Shown: piece by piece, positions 26,536 to 36,496 of the stretch
Numbering within the stretch: the first letter of the stretch is position 1
How the letters are laid out: each line of letters begins with the position of its first letter
Source of the DNA: Chromatiaceae bacterium
GTDB lineage: Bacteria > Pseudomonadota > Gammaproteobacteria > Chromatiales > Chromatiaceae
Assembly (NCBI GenBank): GCA_027078745.1
Contig: JALWWO010000018.1
Coordinates: 1-64,000 of the forward strand
Direction of reading: 5' to 3'
DNA: 64,000 bases
The notes under the pieces: model-generated
What the model was told of the DNA's origin: nothing
Seen by the model: the letters and a program-made list of their open reading frames with translations, nothing else
Databases searched by the model: none
Made by a program: the position numbers and the translations under genes

Positions 26536-27196
26536 TCAGGGCCTGTTCCAACTGAGTCAGTCGCGCCTGGGCTTCCGGCAACTGCAGCCCCTGGGCAGCG
26601 CGCTGTTCGAGCAGCGCCCGACCCTGCTGGATTAGAGCGGCGATCTGAGGGGGATCCAAGATCTCCAACAAGGCATCGACCTCTGAGGGCCGGGCGCAAA
26701 GCACGCTAGGTGCCAGTTCCTCTTTCTGAATGGGGGATTCAGGATGGAGCAGATCCGCCACCAAGGGTTGCCGCAAGAGCCGGAAATGGATGGCGCGGGC
26801 GGTTCGCTCTGCTGCTAGCTCCCGTTGGGCCAGGGGGTCTGCCCCTGCCGCCCGCTGCACTGCCTGAGTGATCAACTCGATGAGTTTGGCCAAGGCTTCC
26901 CGAGCTGGTTCCTGATCTTCCGGTAAGCCAAAGCTCTGCTCATAGCAGCGTTCCAAGGCCTCCTTCAGGGAAAGGACCGTATCGCTGCTCGCGCTGGGCG
27001 GCAGATCTATGGCCTGTTGGACCAGCTGGCGGAAGTCGCGCTGAAAGGCTTTCATTTCCTCATGATCTGCCTTTTGCGCAGCGAGCAGGGTTTCGGGCGG
27101 GATTTCTTCCAGAGGCCAGGCAAACAGGGGATTGCCATGGCGGCGGCGCAGATGGCGTTCTCGCCGGCCCGGCCGGTGGGTGAAGGGCAATTCCAT
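26498..27196 (-). CDS. Protein of unknown function, helix-rich
   Basis: A 232-residue soluble protein, rich in Leu, Ala, Gln and Glu, with a basic N-terminus (HRPGRRERHLRRRHGNPLF) and long predicted helices. It starts 1 base after the stop of the upstream dehydrogenase gene, so the two are probably co-transcribed. Its 3' end overlaps the opposite-strand sulfotransferase gene. No motif or family is recognised. Confidence 0.7.
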   Translation of the reverse strand: MELPFTHRPGRRERHLRRRHGNPLFAWPLEEIPPETLLAAQKADHEEMKAFQRDFRQLVQQAIDLPPSASSDTVLSLKEALERCYEQSFGLPEDQEPAREALAKLIELITQAVQRAAGADPLAQRELAAERTARAIHFRLLRQPLVADLLHPESPIQKEELAPSVLCARPSEVDALLEILDPPQIAALIQQGRALLEQRAAQGLQLPEAQARLTQLEQALIRIRDQSDNPAS

Positions 27197-27197
27197 C

Positions 27198-28061
27198 CTA
27201 GGCGTTGCGCTGAAGTATTTCGTAGAGCACGGAATAATCCTGATCGGCAAGCCCTCGGGCCAGACCTCGATCACAGGCTTGCTCCAGGGCAGTGAGCAGG
27301 GCGATATCCATGCCCAAGGATTCGGCAACCTGCCGGAAGAGGTGCACATCCTTCCGCAGATGCTTCAGGGAGAAGTTCGCCTCCCCGTAGGTGCTGTTCA
27401 GGTATTTTTGGAGCTTTTTATCGAAGGTAGGCGCATAGAGGGCACTGTTTCGGAGCAAATCCATGAAGAGCTCCACCGAAACCCCTTCCGCACGCACCAG
27501 CCCGAGGCTCAGGGAGAAGCTCGCCGTGAGTCCAGCGATGAGCTGATTCATGGCCAGCTTGACCACGGCCCCTTGGCCGACAGAACCGACGCGGCACGGG
27601 GCTTCTCCCAGCCATCGGAGCAGGGGCAAGCACTGGTCGAAGGTTTCCTTGGACCCCCCCGCCATGATGAGGAGCTTGCCCGCCTCCGCTTCGGGACGGC
27701 TGCCCAGCACCGGCGCTTCCAGATAGCGTCCGCCTGCCCCTTCGATCTGACGGGCGAGGGCGCGGCTCTGATCCGGCGCGATGGTGCCCATCTGCAAACA
27801 GGTCCGTCCCTGAAGCTGATTCAGAACCGTTTCAGAACCCAGGGTATCCGCAATGGCTTGGGCATCGCTCAACAGGATCAGGCAGTAATCCACCGCTGCC
27901 ACCAGTTGGGCCGGGGTTTCCGCCCAGCGCAATCCCAGAGCGATGAGCGGTTCCCCCTTTTCCGGGGTGCGGTTCCAGCCATACACCTGCTGTCCCTGAG
28001 ACAGCAACCGCCGAGCGATGGCGCTGCCCATGCGCCCAAGTCCGAGTATGCCGATCTTCAA
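27198..28061 (-). CDS. NAD(P)-dependent beta-hydroxyacid dehydrogenase family protein
   Basis: A 287-residue protein of the 3-hydroxyisobutyrate dehydrogenase / GLYR group, which reduces semialdehydes such as glyoxylate or succinate semialdehyde, or oxidises beta-hydroxyacids. The nucleotide motif GLGRMGSAIA (residues 6-15), the substrate segment APVLGSRPEAEAGKL and the catalytic lysine region GAVVKLAMNQL are visible. It uses a TTG start (TTGAAGATCGGC) in agreement with the family N-terminus. The substrate cannot be assigned. Confidence 0.85.
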   Translation of the reverse strand: MKIGILGLGRMGSAIARRLLSQGQQVYGWNRTPEKGEPLIALGLRWAETPAQLVAAVDYCLILLSDAQAIADTLGSETVLNQLQGRTCLQMGTIAPDQSRALARQIEGAGGRYLEAPVLGSRPEAEAGKLLIMAGGSKETFDQCLPLLRWLGEAPCRVGSVGQGAVVKLAMNQLIAGLTASFSLSLGLVRAEGVSVELFMDLLRNSALYAPTFDKKLQKYLNSTYGEANFSLKHLRKDVHLFRQVAESLGMDIALLTALEQACDRGLARGLADQDYSVLYEILQRNA

Positions 28062-28142
28062 TTAAAAATCCTCATCCAGATGACCTCGCTTCCGCATGAG
28101 GTCCAGAATGCGTTGGGTCGGGATCCGTTCCAAAGCATACAT
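28062..28142 (-). CDS. Possible 26-residue peptide or gene remnant
   Basis: An ATG-to-TAA frame encodes MYALERIPTQRILDLMRKRG followed by HLDEDF. It ends at the base before the TTG start of the dehydrogenase. The open frame continues upstream without a stop to about 28280, but its first part does not look coding. It could be a short translated leader or the 3' remnant of a decayed gene. The rest of the 28062-28342 gap shows no other feature. Confidence 0.25.
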   Translation of the reverse strand: MYALERIPTQRILDLMRKRGHLDEDF

Positions 28143-28342
28143 CCTCTTGCCCCCTGGGATGACCGGGGTATTGAAGCCGGTGATCTGAGCCCCCTCGATC
28201 AGTCCGGTAAAGACAGAAAACGGGCATCGATCCTGCTTCCTGTTTCTACCGAGTCTTCTCCAAGCGCATCCCAGAAAATCGCCGATCTACTGATCTGAAT
28301 CAAGGGATGGGCGGAAAATCGACGAGATCGACTTGCCATTCT

Positions 28343-29560
28343 CTATTTTGCGGGATTTGGATGCTTGGAATCCCCCACCTCGGGCAGTTTGAGGGAGAGC
28401 ACCAGAGCAGCCAGTACAAAGCCCGCCGACCACCAGAGGCAGCCCGTCAAGCCCTGAGTCTGATAGATCAGACCGGAAAGCACCGTGCCTGCCAGCCGTC
28501 CCCCCGCATTGGCCATGTAGTAGAAGCCCACATTCATGGCGACCTTGTCGAAGTCCGAATAGGCCAGGATCAGATAGGAATGGACGGCGGAATTGATAGC
28601 AAAGAGGATGCCGAACAGGATCAGCCCCAGAATCAGCACCGGCCCAGGAGGCCAGCCCTGTTGCAGGGCTAAGGCGATGCCCATTGGGGCAATCAAGAGT
28701 AGCAAGGCCCAGAATCGGGCGCTGCTGCCCCCGGGTCCGCGCCGTTGGAGCAGCTTGGGGGCGGAGGCCTGCACAAAACCGTAGCCGATGACCCAGAGGG
28801 CGAGGAATCCCCCCACTTCCATGAAGGACCAACCCAAGACCCCGTTCAGGAACACGGGCAGCCCCACCACAAACCAGACATCCCGGGCACCGAACAGGAA
28901 GAACCGCGCTGCGGAGAGCCAGTTGATCGCCGCCGTGTTGGAAAACACCTGGGTGAACTTGGGCTTGGATTTCATCTTGCCCACGCCCCTGGGCAGCAAC
29001 CAGGCAGTGATGCCCAAGACTACTGCTAAGACACCCGCCAGGACGAACAGGGCACCTCGGAAGCCCAGCACCTGCAACAGGGCGGCACCCACGAAGAAGC
29101 CCGCGCCCTTGAGGGCGTTTTTCGAACCCGTGAGGATCGCCACATACTTGAACAAGCGGGCTTCGCCGCCCCCGCTGCCGGTGATGCTCTTCACCGTGGC
29201 CTTGGCGGACATCTTGTTGAGATCCTTTGCGATACCGGACAGGGCTTGGGCGGTCATCACATAGGGCACGGAGAGCCAGGGATCGGGCACCGTCAGCATG
29301 AGCAGCGCAAAAACCTGCAGGGCCATCCCGATGTGCATGGTGAGGTTCAAGCCGATCCGAGCGCCCAACCAGCCCCCCACCAGATTGGTCACCACCCCGA
29401 AGACCTCGTAGAAGAGAAAGAGCATGGCCACTTCAAAGGGGCTGTAGCCGAGTTGGTGGAAGTACAGCACCACCAACATGCGGATCGCACCATCCGTGAT
29501 GGTGAAAGCCCAGTAGCCAGCGGTTACGGTGAGATAGTTGCGGGTTGCCGGATCCATCAT
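28343..29560 (-). CDS. arsJ: ArsJ, organoarsenical (1-arseno-3-phosphoglycerate) efflux permease
   Basis: A 405-residue major facilitator protein whose sequence matches ArsJ closely: [20 protein letters not shown] at the N-terminus, [37 protein letters not shown], and [19 protein letters not shown]. ArsJ exports 1-arseno-3-phosphoglycerate, which falls apart outside to release arsenate. The ATG overlaps the GAPDH stop (ATGA), and the GAPDH partner is directly upstream, the diagnostic pairing for this arsenate resistance route. No arsR, arsB or arsC is nearby in the window. Confidence 0.93.
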   Translation of the reverse strand: MMDPATRNYLTVTAGYWAFTITDGAIRMLVVLYFHQLGYSPFEVAMLFLFYEVFGVVTNLVGGWLGARIGLNLTMHIGMALQVFALLMLTVPDPWLSVPYVMTAQALSGIAKDLNKMSAKATVKSITGSGGGEARLFKYVAILTGSKNALKGAGFFVGAALLQVLGFRGALFVLAGVLAVVLGITAWLLPRGVGKMKSKPKFTQVFSNTAAINWLSAARFFLFGARDVWFVVGLPVFLNGVLGWSFMEVGGFLALWVIGYGFVQASAPKLLQRRGPGGSSARFWALLLLIAPMGIALALQQGWPPGPVLILGLILFGILFAINSAVHSYLILAYSDFDKVAMNVGFYYMANAGGRLAGTVLSGLIYQTQGLTGCLWWSAGFVLAALVLSLKLPEVGDSKHPNPAK

Positions 29561-30558
29561 AGGCTCGATGCCACCTTGCGGGTGAGATCCATGAGGCGGT
29601 TCACATAGCCCCATTCGTTGTCATACCAGGCATAGACCTTCACCTGGGTGCCGTCGATGACCAGGGTGGACAGGGCATCCACGATGCTGGATCTGGGATC
29701 GTTCACATAGTCCACGGACACCAAGGGGCGTTCCTCATAGCCCAGGATGCCCTTCAGTTCTCCTTCTGCCGCTGCTCGGAAATAGCGGTTGATTTCTTCT
29801 GCGGTTACCGGTCGCTTCGCCTCGAAGACGAAATCCGTGAGGGAAGCGTTCAACAGAGGCACCCGCACCGCATGACCGTTGAGCTTGCCTTCCAGCTCGG
29901 GGAAGATCTTGGTGATGGCTCGGGCGGAACCCGTAGTGGTGGGGATGAGGGATTGCCCGCAGGCCCGGGCCCGCCGGAGATCCTTATGCCCCCGATCCAC
30001 GATGGTTTGGGTGTTGGTGATGTCGTGAATGGTGGTCATGCAGCCGTGGACGATGCCGACCTGCTCGTGCATCACCTTCACCACCGGCGCTAAACAATTG
30101 GTGGTGCAGGAAGCGGCGGTGAGCAGATGATGCTGGGTGGGATCGTAAAGATGATCGTTGATGCCGTAGACGAGGTTCAAAGCGCCTTCGGTGGGAGCGG
30201 CCACGATGACCTTTTTCACCCCCTGTTGAAAATAGGTCTTCAGAGAATCCGGCCTTTTATGATGCTTGCCGGTGGCTTCGAGCACGATGTCGCAGCCGGA
30301 CCAATCGCAATCCTCTAGCTTTGCCTGGCTGCTGTAGCGAAGGGTTTGCTCTTCGATCTGTAACTGATCCCCTGCCCCCGTGCAGGCACGATCCCAAGGG
30401 CCATGCACGGAATCGAACTGCAACAGATGAGCGGAACCCGCCGCATCGCAGGCGATTTCATTGATCTGGGTGAACGAGAGACCTGCGGAACCCCAACCCG
30501 CCCGCAGGGCAAGGCGACCCATGCGCCCGAAGCCATTGATACCGATGCGAATCGACAA
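29557..30558 (-). CDS. Arsenate-linked glyceraldehyde-3-phosphate dehydrogenase
   Basis: A 333-residue GAPDH with the NAD motif [10 protein letters not shown], the catalytic cysteine C151 in SCTTNC, and the paired histidine (about H178, [10 protein letters not shown]). Ars-operon GAPDHs use arsenate in place of phosphate to make 1-arseno-3-phosphoglycerate for ArsJ. The 4-base overlap with arsJ supports that role over glycolysis. It lies 30 bases downstream of an RND pump gene, probably in the same transcript. Confidence 0.92.
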   Translation of the reverse strand: MSIRIGINGFGRMGRLALRAGWGSAGLSFTQINEIACDAAGSAHLLQFDSVHGPWDRACTGAGDQLQIEEQTLRYSSQAKLEDCDWSGCDIVLEATGKHHKRPDSLKTYFQQGVKKVIVAAPTEGALNLVYGINDHLYDPTQHHLLTAASCTTNCLAPVVKVMHEQVGIVHGCMTTIHDITNTQTIVDRGHKDLRRARACGQSLIPTTTGSARAITKIFPELEGKLNGHAVRVPLLNASLTDFVFEAKRPVTAEEINRYFRAAAEGELKGILGYEERPLVSVDYVNDPRSSIVDALSTLVIDGTQVKVYAWYDNEWGYVNRLMDLTRKVASSL

Positions 30559-30588
30559 GGAAAAGTCTCCTTCTGTGAATTGGAAGAA

Positions 30589-33500
30589 TCAGGATGCCCA
30601 GCGCCGCCGACCGCTTTCCAGGGCATGGAACAGTACCGGCACCACCAGCAGAGTGAGAAAGGTGCCAGCAAGCAGGCCGCCGATGGCCACCACTGCCAAG
30701 GGCGAGAGGCGCTCGATCCCCACCGCCCATTCCAGGGCGATGGGGATCATGCCCACGATGGTAGAACCGGCGGTCATGAGGATGGGACGGGTGCGCAGGC
30801 GCACCGCCTGCAAGATCGCCCCTTCCAAAGGCTGGCCGGCCTTCAGGGCATTTTGGATGAAGTCCACCAGCAAAATGCCGTTGTTCACCACGATGCCCAT
30901 GAGCAGGATCAGGCCCATGAAGGAAGGCATACAGCCGTGCTTGTCCGCGATCATCATGGCCCAAGCCGCGCCGATGAGGGCCAAGGGCAGGGTCACCAGG
31001 ATGGCCCAGGGATGGAGGAAGGAGCGGAAGATCACCACCAGGGTGAGGAAGAGCAAGGCCAGTCCTAAGCCCAGGGCGGTGAACAGGCGTTGAAAGGATT
31101 CCCCCATCTGCTTGATCTCCCCTTCATGGCTCAGGGTATAGCCTCGGGGCAGTGCCAGATCCTTCAGGGCGGCTTCCACATTGTCTTGCAGATGAGTGAT
31201 GGCGATGTTGTGCCGGTAGCCGATGATATCCACCGTGGGCATCAGGGCCTGATGGGTGTAGGAAGCGGGGGCGTGTTCGATGCGCACCCGCGCCAGATTG
31301 GACAAGGGAATCAGCTCGCCGCCGGGGGTGCGGATGGGCAAGCCGGCGATCATCTCTGGATCATTGCGTTCCTCGGGGTTCAGGCGCACCCAGACGGGGA
31401 TGGGATTTTCTCCCAATACCCGCAGCCTGCCGCCGGAGATGCCTCCCACGGCGGCGGCTACCTGTTGGGCGATGGCATCGGCGGTGAGCCCGAAATGATG
31501 GGCTTGCAGGGGATCCACCTCTAATTGCACCCGTCGGGCATGGCCCTGCCAGCTCCGTTCTACACCAGTCAGGCCGGGTACCCGGGCCAGGCGCTCCATC
31601 ACTTCGTCAGCGAGCTGATCCAGTACACGCCAATCCGGCCCGCTGATCATCACATCCACCGTGCCCCGAATGGAAGACAGGGGCGTAGCGCCGTACTCGG
31701 TCACATTGGCGCTGATGAGCCCGGGAATGGCCCGTACTCGCTCCCGCACTGCCTGTTCGATCTCGTAGATGCTTTGATCTCGGGAAAAGCGATCCACCAG
31801 ATTCACCGTGCTCTGCCCCTGTTGGAAGGTGCGGGCCGCGCCGAAGGCCCGCACGCCGGCTTCTGAACCCACCACTGTGGAGCTGGAGAGCAACCATTCC
31901 GGCGGCACCGAGGCCCGAACCGCCGCATCCACCTGTTCCGCGATGCGCTGCATCTGCGCTTCGTTCGTGTCCGGCTCCGCCTCGAACTGAACGAGAAAGA
32001 TGCCCGTGTCCATGAGGGGCATGAGTTCCCGCCCCACCAAGGGCATCTGGCGGGCGGAGAAGAGGAAGAGGGCGAAGAAGATCAGCAGCACCAGGGCGCG
32101 ATGGCGCAGCCCCCAGCCCACCAAAGCGGTGTAGAAAGATTTGGTCGGCTCCAACAGGAACCGATGAAAAGGCCGCAGCAGGAAGCCCAGGGGATCCCAA
32201 GCTCCTGGACGAAGGAGCCAGGGAGTCAGCAAGGGAATGATGGTGACAGATACCAGGAAGGAAGCGATGAGGGCGATGATGAGCACGGCGGACAGGGGCT
32301 GCAGCACCGTCTGCACATAGCCGCCGATGAAGAGGATAGGCACGAGCACAATGATCGTGCTGAAGGTGCCGGAGAAATCCGCCAGCAGGATTTCTTGGGT
32401 ACCCCGCACAGCGGCGGTCAAACCCGTTTCTCCTAGCTCCTCAATGTGCCGTTCGATGTTTTCCATGACCACGATGGCATCGTCCACCAACATGCCCACG
32501 GCGATGATGACCGCCGTCAGGGTTACCATGTTGAATTCATAGTCCAGGGCCCAGAGGGTGGCGAAGGTGAACAGATAGGTGAAGGGCAGGGAAAGGGCGG
32601 TGATCAGGGCGGCGCGGGTATTGCCTAGGAAGAGCAGGATCACCAACACCGCCATGAGGACCGCATCCCGCAGGGCATCCATCATGTTGGAGATCGTCAG
32701 GTTGATGAGCCGCCCTTGGGTGTCCGCCACCTGAATGTTCAGCATGGGAAATGCCTTGCGGATCTCCGGCAGGGCCTGGGTGACCGCTTCGACCACCGCG
32801 CTCGCGTTGCCCGTCTCTCCCCGCAACAGGGCGATGGCCACCGCATCCCGATCATTGCCCCGGTACAGGCTGTTGGGATCCGCCCGCCCCCAGCGCACTT
32901 CCCCCAGATCCCCGACCCGCACGAAGCCCCCCCCCTTGACCGGAACCAGGATGGCCGCCAGATCTTCCAGCCCGTGGGCCAGATTGCGGGTGCTCAGGAG
33001 CAAACGGTAATGATCCCGCTGGATCAGTCCCGCCGGTCGGGAATTGTTGTCCGCCGCTAGGGCGGCGGCCACCTGGGGAATGCCCAGATCATGGGCTACG
33101 AGGCGATCTCGATCCAGATCGACGGCCACTTGCCGATGATCCCCGCCGAACACCTCGGCTTCCGCCACCCCGGGCACATTGAGCAAGTGATCGCGCAGGG
33201 GATTTTCCGCCAGCCGGCGCACCTGCCCCAGATCCAAGCCGCTCTGCTCGGCAGGACTGACCGCCAGCACCAGAGCGGGCTGGGCGGCGTCCGTGATGCG
33301 GAAGATCAGGGGTTCTTTGGTGTCCGTTGGCAGTTCGCCGACCACCCGCGCCAATTCGATCTCTACCCGAGCGGCGGCCAGATCGATGGCATTGCCGTAC
33401 GCAAATTCCACCTGAACCAAGGACACCTGATCCCGAGAAGTGGAGGTTACCCGCCGCACCCCATCCAGGGCGGAGAGGCGCACCTCCACCGGATGGGTGA

Positions 33501-33687
33501 CCTCTCGGGCTACATCGTCCGCCGTGGCGCCGGGCCATTGAATGACCACGGAGACCGTGGGCCGGTTTGTTTCGGGAAACAGGTTGATGGGGATGCGCTG
33601 ATAGCCCAGCACCCCCAACAGGACGATGACCAGGGTGAAGGAGAGAATGCCATGGGGATGGCGCAGCAACCGTTCCATGAGGCTCAT
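30589..33687 (-). CDS. RND-family efflux pump permease (HAE/AcrB-like)
   Basis: A 1032-residue inner-membrane proton-driven pump of the hydrophobe/amphiphile efflux class, with 12 predicted helices and two large periplasmic loops. The proton-relay segment GMLVDDAIVVMENIERH carries the paired aspartates typical of the AcrB group rather than the CzcA heavy-metal group. It overlaps the upstream membrane-fusion gene by 4 bases (ATGA) and is followed by the arsenate GAPDH-ArsJ pair. No outer-membrane TolC-type gene is next to it. Confidence 0.93.
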   Translation of the reverse strand: MSLMERLLRHPHGILSFTLVIVLLGVLGYQRIPINLFPETNRPTVSVVIQWPGATADDVAREVTHPVEVRLSALDGVRRVTSTSRDQVSLVQVEFAYGNAIDLAAARVEIELARVVGELPTDTKEPLIFRITDAAQPALVLAVSPAEQSGLDLGQVRRLAENPLRDHLLNVPGVAEAEVFGGDHRQVAVDLDRDRLVAHDLGIPQVAAALAADNNSRPAGLIQRDHYRLLLSTRNLAHGLEDLAAILVPVKGGGFVRVGDLGEVRWGRADPNSLYRGNDRDAVAIALLRGETGNASAVVEAVTQALPEIRKAFPMLNIQVADTQGRLINLTISNMMDALRDAVLMAVLVILLFLGNTRAALITALSLPFTYLFTFATLWALDYEFNMVTLTAVIIAVGMLVDDAIVVMENIERHIEELGETGLTAAVRGTQEILLADFSGTFSTIIVLVPILFIGGYVQTVLQPLSAVLIIALIASFLVSVTIIPLLTPWLLRPGAWDPLGFLLRPFHRFLLEPTKSFYTALVGWGLRHRALVLLIFFALFLFSARQMPLVGRELMPLMDTGIFLVQFEAEPDTNEAQMQRIAEQVDAAVRASVPPEWLLSSSTVVGSEAGVRAFGAARTFQQGQSTVNLVDRFSRDQSIYEIEQAVRERVRAIPGLISANVTEYGATPLSSIRGTVDVMISGPDWRVLDQLADEVMERLARVPGLTGVERSWQGHARRVQLEVDPLQAHHFGLTADAIAQQVAAAVGGISGGRLRVLGENPIPVWVRLNPEERNDPEMIAGLPIRTPGGELIPLSNLARVRIEHAPASYTHQALMPTVDIIGYRHNIAITHLQDNVEAALKDLALPRGYTLSHEGEIKQMGESFQRLFTALGLGLALLFLTLVVIFRSFLHPWAILVTLPLALIGAAWAMMIADKHGCMPSFMGLILLMGIVVNNGILLVDFIQNALKAGQPLEGAILQAVRLRTRPILMTAGSTIVGMIPIALEWAVGIERLSPLAVVAIGGLLAGTFLTLLVVPVLFHALESGRRRWAS

Positions 33688-34805
33688 GGGCGCTGCTCCA
33701 GCACTTGCACCGGATCCCCCTCTTGCAATCGCAGCAAAGTGGTTTCATGGGCCTGTACCAACCGATCGCCGGGCTGAAGCTCTCCTTCGACGGCGATGCC
33801 TTCCCGGGCGTGCAGCAGTACCTGCACCGGCAGAGACTGCACCCGAGGGGGCGTTTCCCCGCTGAGCCGCAGCACGCGGCCTTGGGTCGGATCGGCACCG
33901 AGCAACAGACTATCCCGAGGCACCAACAACGCTTGCTCCAGTGCCTCTGTGATCACCCGCGCCCGGAGCAGGGCGCCGGGCACTGCGCGGAAGGGGATTT
34001 CCTCGAGATCGATTTCCAACCGGCCCAGGGCCCGTTGATCTAAAGAAGGAAACACCCGATCCGTGGTCAGGCGAAGGGATTGGCCGCGGTGGGAGACCTG
34101 CACTTCCGTGCCGGGATGTACTTGCTCCAGCACCTCTGCCGGCAATCGCACTTCTAACCGGCCCCCATCCGTGGAAACCAGGCGGTACAGGGGTTTGCCC
34201 ACCGTGGCCAGCTCCCCGGGATCCGCCATCCGCGCGGAGATCACGCCGGCGAAGGGCGCTTTGATCTGAGCATAGGTGAGGCGGATGCGCTCCGCGGAGA
34301 TTTGTTTTTCCAAGCTGCGCACCTGTTCCCGCGCGGCCCGCGCAGCCGCCCGCTGCTGATCCACCTGGGATTCGCTGATGCTCTTTTCCTTGAGCAGTTC
34401 CTCCGAACGCCGCACATCTCGGGCCTTGCGCTCCGCATCTGCGATGGCCGCTTGGCGCTGGGCCTGCAAGCTGGCCAGTTTGTCTTCCAATTCTCGGGTG
34501 TCGATGCGGGCGAGCAATTCTCCCTGGGCCACGGATTGTCCTTCTCGAGGGCCCATTTCCAGAATGATGCCTTCCAGACGGGGGGCGATGCTCACTTCAT
34601 TCTGTCCCTTGACCAGGGCCAGGGCGGGAAAGCCTCGAGTCGCTCGACCCGTCTGCACGGTTGCCGTGCGCACCGCCCAGGGCGCAGCATCGGGTGGGGA
34701 CAGAGCTTGCAAGGCCTGCTGGCGCTGATGGCGCAGTTTCAGCCCGCCGCCTACTAGCGCAGCGATGCCCAGGGCGATCAGGGCATATTTTAGAGATGGC
34801 TTCAA
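33684..34805 (-). CDS. RND efflux membrane fusion protein
   Basis: A 373-residue periplasmic adaptor anchored by an N-terminal segment (KYALIALGIAALVGGG), with a lipoyl-like half-motif (PREGQSVAQGELLARID), a coiled-coil hairpin (about residues 100-160) and a beta-barrel domain. It links the RND permease to an outer-membrane channel. The start is placed at TTG with AAGAGG upstream. This TTG forms a TTGA overlap with a small upstream frame, matching the junction style of the operon. A longer frame gives an implausible N-terminus. Confidence 0.85.
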   Translation of the reverse strand: MKPSLKYALIALGIAALVGGGLKLRHQRQQALQALSPPDAAPWAVRTATVQTGRATRGFPALALVKGQNEVSIAPRLEGIILEMGPREGQSVAQGELLARIDTRELEDKLASLQAQRQAAIADAERKARDVRRSEELLKEKSISESQVDQQRAAARAAREQVRSLEKQISAERIRLTYAQIKAPFAGVISARMADPGELATVGKPLYRLVSTDGGRLEVRLPAEVLEQVHPGTEVQVSHRGQSLRLTTDRVFPSLDQRALGRLEIDLEEIPFRAVPGALLRARVITEALEQALLVPRDSLLLGADPTQGRVLRLSGETPPRVQSLPVQVLLHAREGIAVEGELQPGDRLVQAHETTLLRLQEGDPVQVLEQRP

Positions 34806-34939
34806 GTTTCGATCCTCTTGGTTTTCAATGCATTGAATTGCACCGGTTTGGGAATGGAGCCTGCCTCCTGATTGTGCAGATCCAGGGAGAGTTCCACCCG
34901 CAAAAGCGCAGCGAAGGGCTTGCAATTCATTAATGGCAT
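34802..34939 (-). CDS. Possible small protein upstream of the efflux operon
   Basis: A 45-residue ATG-started frame (MPLMNCKPFAALLRVELSLD and on to KTKRIET) ends in a TGA that overlaps the TTG start of the membrane-fusion gene by four bases. A stop codon lies just upstream of its ATG. The coupling pattern, shared with other junctions here, is the main support. No family is recognised and the ribosome-binding site is weak. Confidence 0.4.
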   Translation of the reverse strand: MPLMNCKPFAALLRVELSLDLHNQEAGSIPKPVQFNALKTKRIET

Positions 34940-35004
34940 CCTGTTTGCTTACAGGCGGGGGGCATTTACGCCTATTCCATTCATCTTAGGGAGAACCTGC
35001 CATC

Positions 35005-36483
35005 ATGAACAATGCTTTGAGTCAAGCCCGATGGTTGTTGCTACTGGGCTTGTGTGCCGTCACGAGCGTTTGGGCGGACGCCACACCCCCGCCGAAAGCG
35101 CCGCCCAAGGAGGAGCGCCCTGTGGAAATTCTCCGGGGCTTCGATCGACTGAGCCGAGAAAGCCGCACCTGCGTTTCCTGCCATCGGGAGAAGACCCCCA
35201 GTATCTACCATCAATGGGGCGCCTCTAAACACTATCGGGCTAATGTGGGCTGCTATGAGTGCCATCAGGCGAGCACCAGTGATAAAGATGCCATCATGCA
35301 CAAGGAGTTTGTGATCTCAGTGGTGGTCTCCCCCAGGGATTGCGCCCAATGCCATGAAAAGGAGGCCGCTCAGTTCGAGCGCAGCCATCATGCGGCAGCA
35401 GGCAATATCCTCGGGTCTCTGGACAATCGCTTGGCCGAAGTGGTGGAAGGGATGCCCATGCTAGACGGCACTTCCGCAGTCACCACCGTGGGTTGCGCCG
35501 GTTGCCATGGTTCCATCGTGCGGGTGAACTCGGATGGTTCTCTGAAACCTTCCACCTGGCCTAACACGGGCATCGGGCGCATCAATCCGGACGGTTCCCG
35601 AGGGGCCTGCTCCGCCTGTCATCTGCGCCATAATTTTTCCGCAGCCCAAGCCCGAGATCCGGATAACTGCGGTCGCTGTCATCTGGGCCCAGACCATCCT
35701 CAGAAGGAGATCTATGAGGAATCTGCCCACGGCGTCGCCTTCCGGGCCCATCGGGACAAGATGAACTTGGAGTCCAGCAAGTGGATCGTGGGCGAGGATT
35801 ACACCGCCGCCCCCACCTGCGCTACCTGCCACATGTCCGCCACCAAGGATTTGCCCGTCACCCATGATGTGGGAGATCGCATCTCCTGGAACCTGCGGGC
35901 GCCGGTGTCCTTCCGCATCGATGAAAAGGATCTGGCCAAGGGCAAGCAGGTCAAGTCCTGGCGGGAGCGCCGCAAGGATATGAAAAATGTGTGCATGAAC
36001 TGCCACGGTCGCAATGTGGTGGATGCCCATTACGAACAGTTCGATGCCGTGGTGCTCACCTATAACGAGAAGTTCGCCAAGCCCGGCCTGAAGCTCATGA
36101 AGGCCCTTTACGCCAACGGCCTGTTGGACAAGGTGAAGTTCAACGAGGATGTGGAATGGACTTGGTTCTATCTCTGGCACCACGAAGGCCGCCGGGCCCG
36201 CCACGGTGCCGCGATGTTCTCGCCGGATTACACCCATTGGAACGGCATGTTCGAGGTCGCCAACCGGTTCTATATCCACATGGTGCCGGAAATCCAAGCG
36301 CGCATCGACAAAGCGCGGGCGGAAGGCAAGACGGAAGCGGCGGATGCGGTGCAAAAGGTGCTGGATGAGGTGTTATCTTCTGCGCCCCATCGCTGGTTCC
36401 GAGGGGAGGAGCCACCGCCTTTCTGGCGGCCCGATCAAACGGACGATCACGGCTTCCAGTTGCAGAAGACCGCAGCGCCTTAG
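35005..36483 (+). CDS. Octaheme cytochrome c, hydroxylamine oxidoreductase (HAO)-like
   Basis: A 492-residue secreted protein with a signal peptide ending near SVWA (about 24) and eight C-x-x-C-H heme sites at C56, C83, C113, C164, C202, C222, C272 and C330. The spacing and segments such as VTHDVGDRISWNL place it in the HAO family, which includes ammonia-oxidiser HAO and the epsilon-type enzymes that reduce hydroxylamine or nitrite. I could not establish whether the tyrosine that cross-links the catalytic P460 heme is present, so direction of catalysis is open. It has a good GGGAG site and is followed by an intrinsic terminator. Confidence 0.88.
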   Translation: MNNALSQARWLLLLGLCAVTSVWADATPPPKAPPKEERPVEILRGFDRLSRESRTCVSCHREKTPSIYHQWGASKHYRANVGCYECHQASTSDKDAIMHKEFVISVVVSPRDCAQCHEKEAAQFERSHHAAAGNILGSLDNRLAEVVEGMPMLDGTSAVTTVGCAGCHGSIVRVNSDGSLKPSTWPNTGIGRINPDGSRGACSACHLRHNFSAAQARDPDNCGRCHLGPDHPQKEIYEESAHGVAFRAHRDKMNLESSKWIVGEDYTAAPTCATCHMSATKDLPVTHDVGDRISWNLRAPVSFRIDEKDLAKGKQVKSWRERRKDMKNVCMNCHGRNVVDAHYEQFDAVVLTYNEKFAKPGLKLMKALYANGLLDKVKFNEDVEWTWFYLWHHEGRRARHGAAMFSPDYTHWNGMFEVANRFYIHMVPEIQARIDKARAEGKTEAADAVQKVLDEVLSSAPHRWFRGEEPPPFWRPDQTDDHGFQLQKTAAP

Positions 36484-36496
36484 AGTACCCCCACTT

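Noticed and set aside
30589-33687. Heavy-metal (CzcA-type) RND pump
   Set aside because: The paired aspartates in helix IV and overall N-terminus fit the AcrB/HAE class better.
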